Position numbers and translations under genes: made by a program. Below the pieces are notes generated by a model. That model saw nothing but the letters and a program-made list of their open reading frames with translations, searched no databases and had not been told where the DNA came from. Below are positions 36,824-47,670 of a stretch of DNA of 64,000 bases, piece by piece; position 1 is the stretch's first letter, and each line of letters starts with the position of its first letter. The stretch comes from Gymnothorax reevesii (taxonomy: Eukaryota > Chordata > Actinopteri > Anguilliformes > Muraenidae). The stretch is taken from contig CM056584.1 in the NCBI GenBank assembly GCA_029721435.1, positions 7,088,395 through 7,152,394 on the forward strand. The letters are read 5' to 3'.

Positions 36824-38660
36824 TACTGTACATGTCTTCTATGATGGGAGTATGGGATCAGATGGCATTTCAGCTTCACCCTTCTTGTGTAAAATGGAAA
36901 TTGAGTAATGCTAATGCTAACATGCTGATGCTAGCGCTCTAATGTGAGTGCTAATATCTGGTCATTTTCATACTGTACGTGTCCTCTAAGATGGGAATAT
37001 GGGATCAGATGGCATTTCAGCTTTACCCTTCTTGTATAATAAAAAAATTGAGTAATGTTAATGTTTAAATGCTAATGCTAACATGCTAATGCTAGCAATC
37101 TAATGTAAGTTCTAATATCTGGTCATTTTCATACTAAACGTGTCCTCTATGATATTAATGGGAGATCAGATGGCATTTCAGCTTAACCCTTCTTTTGTAA
37201 AATGGAAATTGAGTGACATTAATGTTTTAATACTGATGCTAGCATGCTAATGCTAGCGATCTAATGTGAGTGCTAATATCTGGTCATTTTCATACTGTAC
37301 GTGTCCTCTATGATGGGAGTATGGGATCAGATGGCATTTCAGCTAAACCCTGCTTGTGTAAAATGGAAATTGAGTGACGTTAATGTTTGAATACTAATGC
37401 TAACATGCTAATGCTAGCGATCTAATGTAAGTTCTAATATCTGGTCATTTTCAGACTGTACGTGTCCTCTATGATGGGAATATGGGATCAGATGGCATTT
37501 CAGCATAACCCTGTTTGTGCTCAATGGAAATTGAGTGACGTTAATGTTTAAATGCTAATGCTAACATGCTAATGCTAGCGATCTAATGTGAGTGCTAATA
37601 TCTGGTCATTTTCATACTGTACGTGTCCTCTATGATGTTAATAGGAGATCAGATGGCATTTCAGCTTAACCCTTCTTGTATAATAAAAAAATTGAGTAAT
37701 GTTAATGTTTAAATGCTAATGCTAACATGCTAATGCTAGCGATCTAATGTGAGTTCTAATATCTGGTCATTTTCTTACTATACGTGTCCTCTATGATGTT
37801 AATGGGAGATCAGATGGCATTTCAGCTTAACCCTTCTTTTGTAAAATGGAAATTGAGTGACATTAATGTTTTAATACTGATGCTAGCATGCTAATGCTAG
37901 CGATCTAATGTGAGTGCTAATATCTGGTCATTTTCATACTGTACGTGTCCTCTATGATGGGAGTATGGGATCAGATGGCATTTCAGCTTAACCCTGCTTG
38001 TGTAAAATGGAAATTGAGTGACGTTAATGTTTGAATACTAATGCTAACATGCTAATGCTAGCGATGTAATGTGAGTGCTAATATCTGGTCATTTTCATAC
38101 TGTAAGTGTCCTCTATGATGTTAGTATGAGATCAGATGGCATTTCTCCTTCACCCTTCTTGTATTATAAGCAAATTGAGTAATGTTAATGTTTCAATGCT
38201 AATGCTAACATGCTGATGCTAACATGCTAATGCTAGCGATATAATGTGAGTGCTAATATCTGGTCATTTTCATACTGTACGTGTCCTCTTTGATGTTAAT
38301 TGGAGATCAGATGGCATTTCAGCTTAACCCTTCTTGTATAATAAAAAAATTGAGTAATGTTAATGTTTAAATGCTAATGCTAACATGCTAATGCTAGCGA
38401 TCTTATGTGAGTTCTAATATCTGGTCATTTTCATACTATACGTGTCCTCTATAATGTTAATAGGAGATCAGATGGCATTTCAGCTTAACCCTTTTGTGTA
38501 AAATGGAAATTGAGTGACATTAATGTTTTAATACTAATGCTAACATGCTAATGCTAGCGATTTAATGTGAGTGCTAATATCTGGTCATTTTCATACTGTA
38601 CGTGTCCTCTATGATGGGAGTATTGGATCAGATGGCATTTCAGCTTAACCCTGCTTGTGT
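35690..38660 (+). repeat. 3,554-bp-offset duplication, left copy
   Basis: Matches 39244-42214. Landmarks with the same 3,554-bp offset: GAGATAAG 35714 to 39268, CCATACTCTTCG 36163 to 39717, CAGACTG 37452 to 41006 and TCCTTCACCC 38146 to 41700. The copies part near 38660, where one reads AAATAGAAATTG and the other AAATAAAAATTG. Confidence 0.83.
36649..36970 (+). repeat. 175+147-bp monomer pair (322 bp)
   Basis: Five-unit monomer 36649-36823 and three-unit monomer 36824-36970. It is the counterpart of the pair at 31661, offset 4,988 bp; the extra 161 bp is a monomer missing from the left copy. Confidence 0.87.
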
Positions 38661-40377
38661 AAAATAGAAATTGAGTGACGTTAATGTTTGAATGCTAATG
38701 TTAACATGCTAATGCTAGCGATCTAATGTGAGTGCTAATACCTGGTCATTTTCATGCTGTTCATGTCCTCTATGATGGGAGTATGAGATCAGATGGCTTT
38801 TCAGCTTAACCCTGCTTGTGTAAAATGGAAATTGAGTGACGTTAATGTTTGAATGCTAATGGTAACATGCTAATGCTGGCGATCTAATGTGCGTTCTAAT
38901 ATCTGGTCATTTTCATGCCATACGTGTCCTCTATGATGTTAATAGGAGATCAGATGGCATTTCAGCTTTACCCTGATTGTGTACAATGGAAATTTAGCGA
39001 CGTTAATGTTTTAATGCTAATGCTAACATGCTAATGCTAGCGATCTAATATGAGTGCTAATATCTGGTCATTTTCATACTACACGTGTCCTTTTTGATGT
39101 TAATAGGAGATCAGATGGCATTTCAGCTTAACCCTGTTTGTGTAAAATGGAAATTGAGTGATGGTAATGTTTGAATACTAATGCTAACATGCTAATGCTA
39201 GCGATCTAATGTGAGTGCTTATATCTGGTCATTTTCATACTATACGTGTCCTCTATGATGTTAATAGGAGATAAGATGGCATTTCAGCTTAACCCTTCTT
39301 GTATAATAAAAAATTGAGTAATGTTAATGTTTAAATGCTAATGCTAACATGCTAATGCTAGCGATCTAATGTGAGTTCTAATATCTGTTCATTTCCATAC
39401 TATACGTGTCCTCTATGATGTTAATAGGAGATCAGATGACATTTCAGCATAACCCTTTTTGTGTAAAATGGAAATTGAGTGACGTTAATGTTTAAATGCT
39501 AATGCTAACATGCTTATATTAGCGATTTAATGTGAGTGCTAATATCTGGTCATTTTCATACTGTACGTGTCCTCTATGATGTTAATAGGAGATCAGATGG
39601 CATTTCAGCTTAACCCTTCTTGTATAATAAAAAAATTGAGTAATGTAAATGTTTAAATGCTAATGCTAACATGCTAATGCTAGCGATCTAATGTCAGTTC
39701 TAATATCTGGTCATTTCCATACTCTTCGTGTCCTCTATGATGTTAATAGGAGATCAGATGGCATTTCAGCTTAACCCTTCTTGTGTAAAATGGAAATTGA
39801 GTGACATTAATGTTTTAATACTAATGCTAACATGCTAATGCTAGCGATCTAATGTAAGTGCTAATATCTGGTCATTTTCATACTGTACGTGTCCTCTATG
39901 ATGGGAGTATGGGATCAGATGACATTTCAGCTTAACCCTGCTTGTGTAAAATGGAAATTGAGTGAAGTTAATGTTTGAATACTAATGCTAACATGCTAAT
40001 GCTAGCAATCTAATGTGAGTGCTAATATCTGGTCATTTTCCTACTGTACGTGTCCTCTATATTGGGGGTATGGGATCAGATGGCATTTCAGCTTATCCCT
40101 GCTTGTGTAAAATAGAAATTGAGTGACGTTAATGTTTGAATGCTAATGCTAACATGCTAATGCTAGCGATCTAATGTGAGTGCTAATATCTGGTCATTTT
40201 CATACTGTAATTTTCCTCTATGATGTCAGTATGAGATCAGATGGCATTTCTCCTTCACCCTTCTTGTATTATAAGCAAATTGAGTAATGTTAATGTTTCA
40301 ATGCTAATGCTAACATGCTGATTCTAACATGCTAATGCTAGCAATCTAATGTGAGTGCTAATACCTGGTCATTTTCA
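36824..40377 (+). repeat. HOR block 7, 22 monomers
   Basis: 3,554 bp: 22 monomers, two 175-bp members, one short member and two single-base losses. It contains the last left-domain TACTACACGTG monomer (near 39075), with an unusual TCCTTTTTGATG. It is offset 3,554 bp from block 8 over 35690-38660 and 39244-42214. Confidence 0.75.
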
Positions 40378-42214
40378 TACTGTACATGTCTTCTATGATG
40401 GGAGTATGGGATCAGATGGCATTTCAGCTTCACCCTTCTTGTGTAAAATGGAAATTGAGTAATGCTAATGCTAACATGCTGATGCTAGCGCTCTAATGTG
40501 AGTGCTAATATCTGGTCATTTTCAAACTGTAGGTGTCCTCTAAGATGGGAATATGGGATCAGATGGCATTTCAGCTTTACCTTTCTTGTATAATAAAAAA
40601 ATTGAGTAATGTTAATGTTTAAATGCTAATGCTAACATGCTAATGCTAGCAATCTAATGTAAGTTCTAATATCTGGTCATTTTCATACTAAACGTGTCCT
40701 CTATGATGTTAATGGGAGATCAGATGGCATTTCAGCTTAACCCTTCTTTTGTAAAATGGAAATTGAGTGACATTAATGTTTTAATACTGATGCTAGCATG
40801 CTAATGCTAGCGATCTAATGTGAGTGCTAATATCTGGTCATTTTCATACTGTACGTGTCCTCTATGATGGGAGTATGGGATCAGATGGCATTTCAGCTAA
40901 ACCCTGCTTGTGTAAAATGGAAATTGAGTGACGTTAATGTTTGAATACTAATGCTAACATGCAAATGCTAGCGATCTAATGTAAGTTCTAATATCTGGTC
41001 ATTTTCAGACTGTACGTGTCCTCTATGATGGGAATATGGGATCAGATGGCATTTCAGCATAACCCTGTTTGTGCTCAATGGAAATTGAGTGACGTTAATG
41101 TTTAAATGCTAATGCTAACATGCTAATGCTAGCGATCTAATGTGAGTGCTAATATCTGGTCATTTTCATACTGTACGTGTCCTCTATGATGTTAATAGGA
41201 GATCAGATGGCATTTCAGCTTAACCCTTCTTGTATAATAAAAAAATTGAGTAATGTTAATGTTTAAATGCTAATGCTAACATGCTAATGCTAGCGATCTA
41301 ATGTGAGTTCTAATATCTGGTCATTTTCATACTATACGTGTCCTCTATGATGTTAATGGGAGATCAGATGGCATTTCAGCTTAACCCTTCTTTTGTAAAA
41401 TGGAAATTGAGTGACATTAATGTTTTAATACTGATGCTAGCATGCTAATGCTAGCGATCTAATGTGAGTGCTAATATCTGGTCATTTTCATACTGTACGT
41501 GTCCTCTATGATGGGAGTATGGGATCAGATGGCATTTCAGCTTAACCCTGCTTGTGTAAAATGGAAATTGAGTGACGTTAATGTTTGAATACTAATGCTA
41601 ACATGCTAATGCTAGCGATGTAATGTGAGTGCGAATATCTGGTCATTTTCATACTGTAAGTGTCCTCTATGATGTTAGTATGAGATCAGGTGGCATTTCT
41701 CCTTCACCCTTCTTGTATTATGAGCAAATTGAGTAATGTTAATGTTTCAATGCTAATGCTAACATGCTGATGCTAACATGCTAATGCTAGCGATATAATG
41801 TGAGTGCTAATATCTGGTCATTTTCATACTGTACGTGTCCTCTTTGATGTTAATTGGAGATCAGATGGCATTTCAGCTTAACCCTTCTTGTATAATAAAA
41901 AAATTGAGTAATGTTAATGTTTAAATGCTAATGCTAACATGCTAATGCTAGCGATCTAATGTGAGTTCTAATATCTGGTCATTTTCATACTATACGTGTC
42001 CTCTATAATGTTAATAGGAGATCAGATGGCATTTCAGCTTAACCCTTTTGTGTAAAATGGAAATTGAGTGACATTAATGTTTTAATACTAATGCTAACAT
42101 GCTAATGCTAGCGATTTAATGTGAGTGCTAATATCTGGTCATTTTCATACTGTACGTGTCCTCTATGATGGGAGTATTGGATCAGATGGAATTTCAGCTT
42201 AACCCTGCTTGTGT
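39244..42214 (+). repeat. 3,554-bp-offset duplication, right copy
   Basis: Right member of the pair above, separated from the left copy by a ~580-bp spacer of left-domain monomers. Private changes cluster here: TATATTGGGGG near 40065, TGTAATTTTCC near 40207 and TTTCAAACTGTAGGTG near 40522. That is more singletons than in its neighbours. Confidence 0.83.
40203..40524 (+). repeat. 175+147-bp monomer pair (322 bp)
   Basis: Five-unit monomer 40203-40377 and three-unit monomer 40378-40524. It lies 3,554 bp after the preceding pair. The five-unit member has the private start TACTGTAATTTTCC instead of TACTGTAAGTGTCC. Confidence 0.87.
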
Positions 42215-45200
42215 AAAATAAAAATTGAGTGACGTTAATGTTTGAATGCTAATGCTAACATGCTAATGCTAGCGATCTAAGGTGAGTGCTAATATCTGGT
42301 CATTTTCATACTGTAAGTGTCCTCTATGATGTTAGTATGAGATCAGATGGCATTTCTCCTTCACCCTTCTCGTATTACAAGCAAATTGAGTAATGTTAAT
42401 GTTTCAATGCTAATGCTAACATGCTGATGCTAACATGCTAATACTAGCAATCTAATGTGAGTGCTAATACCTGGTCATTTTCATACTGTACATGTCTTCT
42501 ATGATGGGAGTATGGGATCAGATGGCATTTCAGCTTAACCTTGCTTGTGTAAAATGGAAATTGAGTGACGTTAATGTTTGAATGCTAATGCTAACATGCT
42601 AATGCTAGTGATCTAATGTGAGTGCTAATACCTGGTCATTTTCATACTGTACATGTCCTCTATGATGGGAGTATGAGATCAGATGGCTTTTCAGCTTTAC
42701 CCTGCTTGTGTAAAATGGAAATTGAGTGACGTTAATGTTTGAATGCTAATGCTAACATGCTAATGCTAGCTATTTAATGTGAGTTCTAATATCTGGTCAT
42801 TTTCATACCATACGTGTCCTCTATGATGTTAATAGGATATCAGATGGCGTTTCAGCTTAACTCTTCTTTTGTTAAATGGAAATTGAGTGACATTAATGTT
42901 TTAATACTAATGCTAGCATGCTAATGCTAGCGATCTAATGTGAGTGCTAATATCTGGTCATTTTCATACTGTACGTGTCCTCTATGATGGGAGTATGGGA
43001 TCAGATGGCATTTCAGCTTAACCCTGCTTGTGTAAAATGGAAATTGAGTGACGTTAATGTTTGAATACTAATGCTAACATGCTAATGCTAGCAATCTAAT
43101 GTGAGTGCTAATATCTGGTCATTTTCATACTGTACGTGTCCTCTATGATGGGAGTATGGGATCAGATGGCATTTCAGCTTAACCCTGCTTGTGTAAAATA
43201 GAAATTGAGTGACGTTAATGTTTGAATGCTAATGCTAACATGCTAATGCTAGCGATCTAATGTGAGTGCTAATATCTGGTGATTTTCATACTGTAAGTGT
43301 CCTCTATGATGTTAGTATGAGATCAGATGGCATTTCTCCTTCACCCTTCTTGTATTATGAGCAAATTGAGTAATGTTAATGTTTCAATGCTAATGCTAAC
43401 ATGCTGATGCTAACATGCTAATGCTAGCGATCTAATGTGAGTGCTAATATCTGGTCATTTTCATACTGTACGTGTCCTCTATGATGTTAATTGGAGATCA
43501 GATGGCATTTCAGCTTAACCCTTCTTGTATAATAAAAAAATTGAGTAATGTTAATGTTTAAATGCTAATGCTAACATGCTAATGCTAGCGATCTAATGTG
43601 AGTTCTAATATCTGGTCATTTTCATACTATACGTGTCTTCTATAATGTTAATAGGAGATCAGATGGCATTTCAGCTTAACCCTTCTTGTGTAAAATGGAA
43701 ATTGAGTGACATTAATGTTTTAATACTAATGCTAACATGCTAATGCTAGCGATCTAATGTGAGTGCTAACATCTGGTCATTTTCATACTGTACGTGTCCT
43801 CTATGATGGGAGTATTGGATCAGATGGCATTTCAGCTTAACCCTGCTTGTGTAAAATAAAAATTGAGTGACGTTAATGTTTGAATGCTAATGCTAACATG
43901 CTAATGCTAGCGATCTAATGTGAGTGCTAATATCTGGTCATTTTCATACTGTAAGTGTCCTCTATGATGTTAGTATGAGATCAGATGGCATTTCTCCTTC
44001 ACCCTTCTTGTATTATAAGCAAATTGAGTTATGTTAATGTTTCAATGCTAATGCTAACTTGCTGATGCTAACATGCTAATGCTACAAATCTAATGTGAGT
44101 GCTAATACCTGGTCATTTTCATACTGTACATGTCTTCTATGATGGGAGTATGGGATCAGATGGCATTTCAGCTTAACCTTGCTTGTGTAAAATGGAAATT
44201 GAGTGACGTTAATGTTTGAATGCTAATGCTAACATGCTAATGCTAGTGATCTAATGTGAGTGCTAATACCTGGTCATTTTCATACTGTACATGTCCTCTA
44301 TGATGGGAGTATGAGATCAGATGGCTTTTCAGCTTGTCCCTGCTTGTGTAAAATGGAAATTGAGTGATGTTAATGTTTGAATGCTAATGCTAACATGCTA
44401 ATGCTAGCGATTTAATGTGAGTTCTAATATCTGGTCATTTTCATACCATACGTGTCCTCTATGATGTTAATAGGAGATCAGATGACATTTCAGCATAACA
44501 CTGTTTGTGTAAAATGGAAATTGAGTGACGATAATGTTGAAATGCTAATGCTTACATGCTTACATTAGCGATTTAATGTGAGTGCTAATATCTAGTCATT
44601 TTCATACTGTACGTGTCCTCTATGATGTTAATAGGAGATCAGATGGCATTTCAGCTTCACCCTTCTTGTATAATAAAAAAATTGAGTAATGTTAATGTTT
44701 AAATGCTAATGCTAACATGCTAATGCTAGCGATCTAATGTGAGTTCTAATATCTGGTCATTTTCATACTATACGTGTCCTCTATGATGTTAATGGGAGAT
44801 CAGATGGCATTTCAGCTTAACCCTTCTTTTGTAAAATGGAAATTGAGTGACAATAATGTTTTAATACTGATGCTAGCATGCTAATGCTAGCGATCTAATG
44901 TGAGTGCTAATATCTGGTCATTTTCATACTATATGTGTCCTCTATGATGGGAGTATGGGATCAGATGGCATTTCAGCTTAACCCTGCTTGTGTAAAATGG
45001 AAATTGAGTGACGTTAATGTTTGAATACTAATGCTAACATGCTAATGCTAGCAATCTAATGTAAGTTCTAATATCTGGTCATTTTCATACTGTACGTGTC
45101 CTCTATGATGGGAATATGGGATCAGATTGCATTTCAGCATAACCCTGTTTGTGCTAAATGGAAATTGAGTGACGTTAATGTTTAATGCTAATGCTAACAT

Positions 45201-47046
45201 GCTAATGCTAGCGATCTAATGTGAGTGCTAATATCTGGTCATTTTCATACTGTACGTGTCCTCTATGATGTTAATAGGAGATCAGATGGCATTTCAGCTT
45301 AACCCTTCTTGTATAATTAAAAAATTGAGTAATGTTAATGTTTAAATGCTAATGCTAACATGCTAATGCTAGCGATCTAATGTGAGTTCTAATATCTGGT
45401 CATTTTCATACTATACGTGTCCTCTATGATGTTAATGGGAGATCAGATGGCATTTCAGCTTAACCCTTCTTTTGTAAAATGGAAATTGAGTGACATTAAT
45501 GTTTTAATACTGATGCTAGCATGCTAATGCTAGCGATCTAATGTGAGTGCTAATATCTGGTCATTTTCATACTATATGTGTCCTCTATGATGGGAGTATG
45601 GGATCAGATGGCATTTCAGCTTAACCCTGCTTGTGTAAAATGGAAATTGAGTGACGTTAATGTTTGAATACTAATGCTAACATGCTAATGCTAGCGATCT
45701 AATGTGAGTGCTAATATCTGGTCATTTTCATACTGTAAGTGTCCTCTATGATGTTAGTATGAGATCAGATGGCATTTCTCCTTCACCCTTCTTGTATTAT
45801 GAGCAAATTGAGTAATGTTAATGTTTCATTGCTAATGCTAACATGCTGATGCTAACATGCTAATGCTAGCGATCTAATGTCAGTGCTAATATCTGGTCAT
45901 TTTCATACTGTACGTGTCCTCTATGATGTTAATTGGAGATCAAATGGCATTTCAGCTTAACCCTTCTTGTATAATAAAAAAATTGAGTAATGTAAATGTT
46001 TAAATGCTAATGCTAACATGCTAATGCTAGGGATCTAATGTGAGATCTAATATCTGTTCATTTTCATACTATACGTGTCCTCTATGATGTTAATAGGAGA
46101 TCAGATGACATTTCAGCATAACCCTTTTTGTGTAAAATGGAAATTGAGTGACGTTAATGTTTAAATGCTAATGCTAACATGCTTATATTAGCGATTTAAT
46201 GTGAGTGCTAATATCTGGTCATTTTCATACTGTACGTGTCCTCTATGATGTTAATAGGAGATCAGATGGCATTTCAGCTTAACCCTTCTTGTATAATAAA
46301 AAAATTGAGTAATGTAAATGTTTAAATGCTAATGCTAACATGCTAATGCTAGCGATCTAATGTCAGTTCTAATATCTGGTCATTTCCATACTCTTCGTGT
46401 CCTCTATGATGTTAATAGGAGATCAGATGGCATTTCAGCTTAACCCTTCTTGTGTAAAATGGAAATTGAGTGACATTAATGTTTTAATACTAATGCTAAC
46501 ATGCTAATGCTAGCGATCTAATGTAAGTGCTAATATCTGGTCATTTTCATACTGTACGTGTCCTCTATGATGGGAGTATGGGATCAGATGACATTTCAGC
46601 TTAACCCTGCTTGTGTAAAATGGAAATTGAGTGAAGTTAATGTTTGAATACTAATGCTAACATGCTAATGCTAGCAATCTAATGTGAGTGCTAATATCTG
46701 GTCATTTTCATACTGTACGTGTCCTCTATGATGGGGGTATGGGATCAGATGGCATTTCAGCTTATCCCTGCTTGTGTAAAATAGAAATTGAGTGACGTTA
46801 ATGTTTGAATGCTAATGCTAACATGCTAATGCTAGCGATCTAATGTGAGTGCTAATATCTGGTCATTTTCATACTGTAAGTGTCCTCTATGATGTCAGTA
46901 TGAGATCAGATGGCATTTCTCCTTCACCCTTCTTGTATTATAAGCAAATTGAGTAATGTTAATGTTTCAATGCTAATGCTAACATGCTGATTCTAACATG
47001 CTAATGCTACCAATCTAATGTGAGTGCTAATACCTGGTCATTTTCA
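40378..47046 (+). repeat. HOR block 8, 41 monomers
   Basis: 6,669 bp with six 175-bp monomers (41700, 42357, 43337, 43995, 45779, 46920 by the TCCTTCACCC motif). The left two thirds (to about 44600) match 51092-55306 at an offset of 10,706-10,715 bp. The rest matches block 9 at 4,044-4,045 bp. Shared private markers such as TCTGGTGATTTTC (near 43277, 53982 and 59020) support the alignment. Confidence 0.75.
42912..42931 (+). other. Perfect inverted repeat (hairpin variant)
   Basis: Same 8-4-8 inverted repeat in the TTAACTCTTCTTTTG monomer. Left-domain versions of this monomer (near 6850 and 15605) have GGCG instead of AGCG after the right ATGCT, which breaks the arm. Confidence 0.75.
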
Positions 47047-47670
47047 TACTGTACATGTCTTCTATGATGGGGGTATGGGATCAGATGGCATTTCAGCTTC
47101 ACCCTTCTTGTGTAAAATGGAAATTGAGTAATGCTAATGCTAACATGCTGATGCTAGCGCTCTAATGTGAGTGCTAATATCTGGTCATTTTCATACTGTA
47201 CGTGTCCTCTAAGATGGGAATATGGGATCAGATGGCATTTCAGCTTTACCCTTCTTGTATAATAGAAAAATTGAGTAATGTTAATGTTTAAATGCTAATG
47301 CTAACATGCTAATGCTAGCAATCTAATGTAAGTTCTAATATCTGGTCATTTTCATACTAAACGTGTCCTCTATGATGTTAATGGGAGATCAGATGGCATT
47401 TCAGCTTAACCCTTCTTTTGTAAAATGGAAATTGAGTGACATTAATGTTTTAATACTGATGCTAGCATGCTAATGCTAGCGATCTAATGTCAGTGCTAAT
47501 ATCTGGTCATTTTCATACTGTACGTGTCCTCTATGATGGGAGTATGGGATCAGATGGCATTTCAGCTAAACCCTGCTTGTGTAAAATGGAAATTGAGTGA
47601 CGTTAATGTTTGAATATTAATGCTAACATGCTAATGCTAGCGATCTAATGTGAGTTCTAATATCTGGTCA
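43620..47670 (+). repeat. ~4.05-kb tandem duplication, copy 1
   Basis: Twenty-five monomers matching 47671-51700 at an offset of 4,052 bp before 44.07 kb and 4,044-4,045 bp after it; the change is the 8-bp loss in copy 2 and a 1-bp loss near 45182 in copy 1. Shared markers are GAGTTATG, ACTTGCTGATG, TGCTTACATTAGCG and TACTATATGTG (44928 and 45571; 48972 and 49616). Confidence 0.85.
46872..47193 (+). repeat. 175+147-bp monomer pair (322 bp)
   Basis: Five-unit monomer 46872-47046 and three-unit monomer 47047-47193. Private changes include GCTACCAATC near 47007 and a GGGGGTATGGG head in the short monomer. Confidence 0.87.

Larger units (their letters stand above)
32305..37292 (+). repeat. ~4.83-kb tandem duplication, copy 2 (31 monomers)
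   Basis: Directly adjacent to copy 1 and one monomer longer (4,988 bp). It carries the same inner 1,770-bp repeat (34393 and 36163), so the inner duplication came first and the whole ~4.83-kb segment was then duplicated. Confidence 0.88.

Noticed and set aside
27477..37292. Assembly duplication as the sole explanation of the ~4.83-kb repeat
   Set aside because: The two copies differ by single-base changes, an A-tract length change and a whole-monomer deletion, which an artefactual exact copy would not show. Read depth would be needed for certainty.
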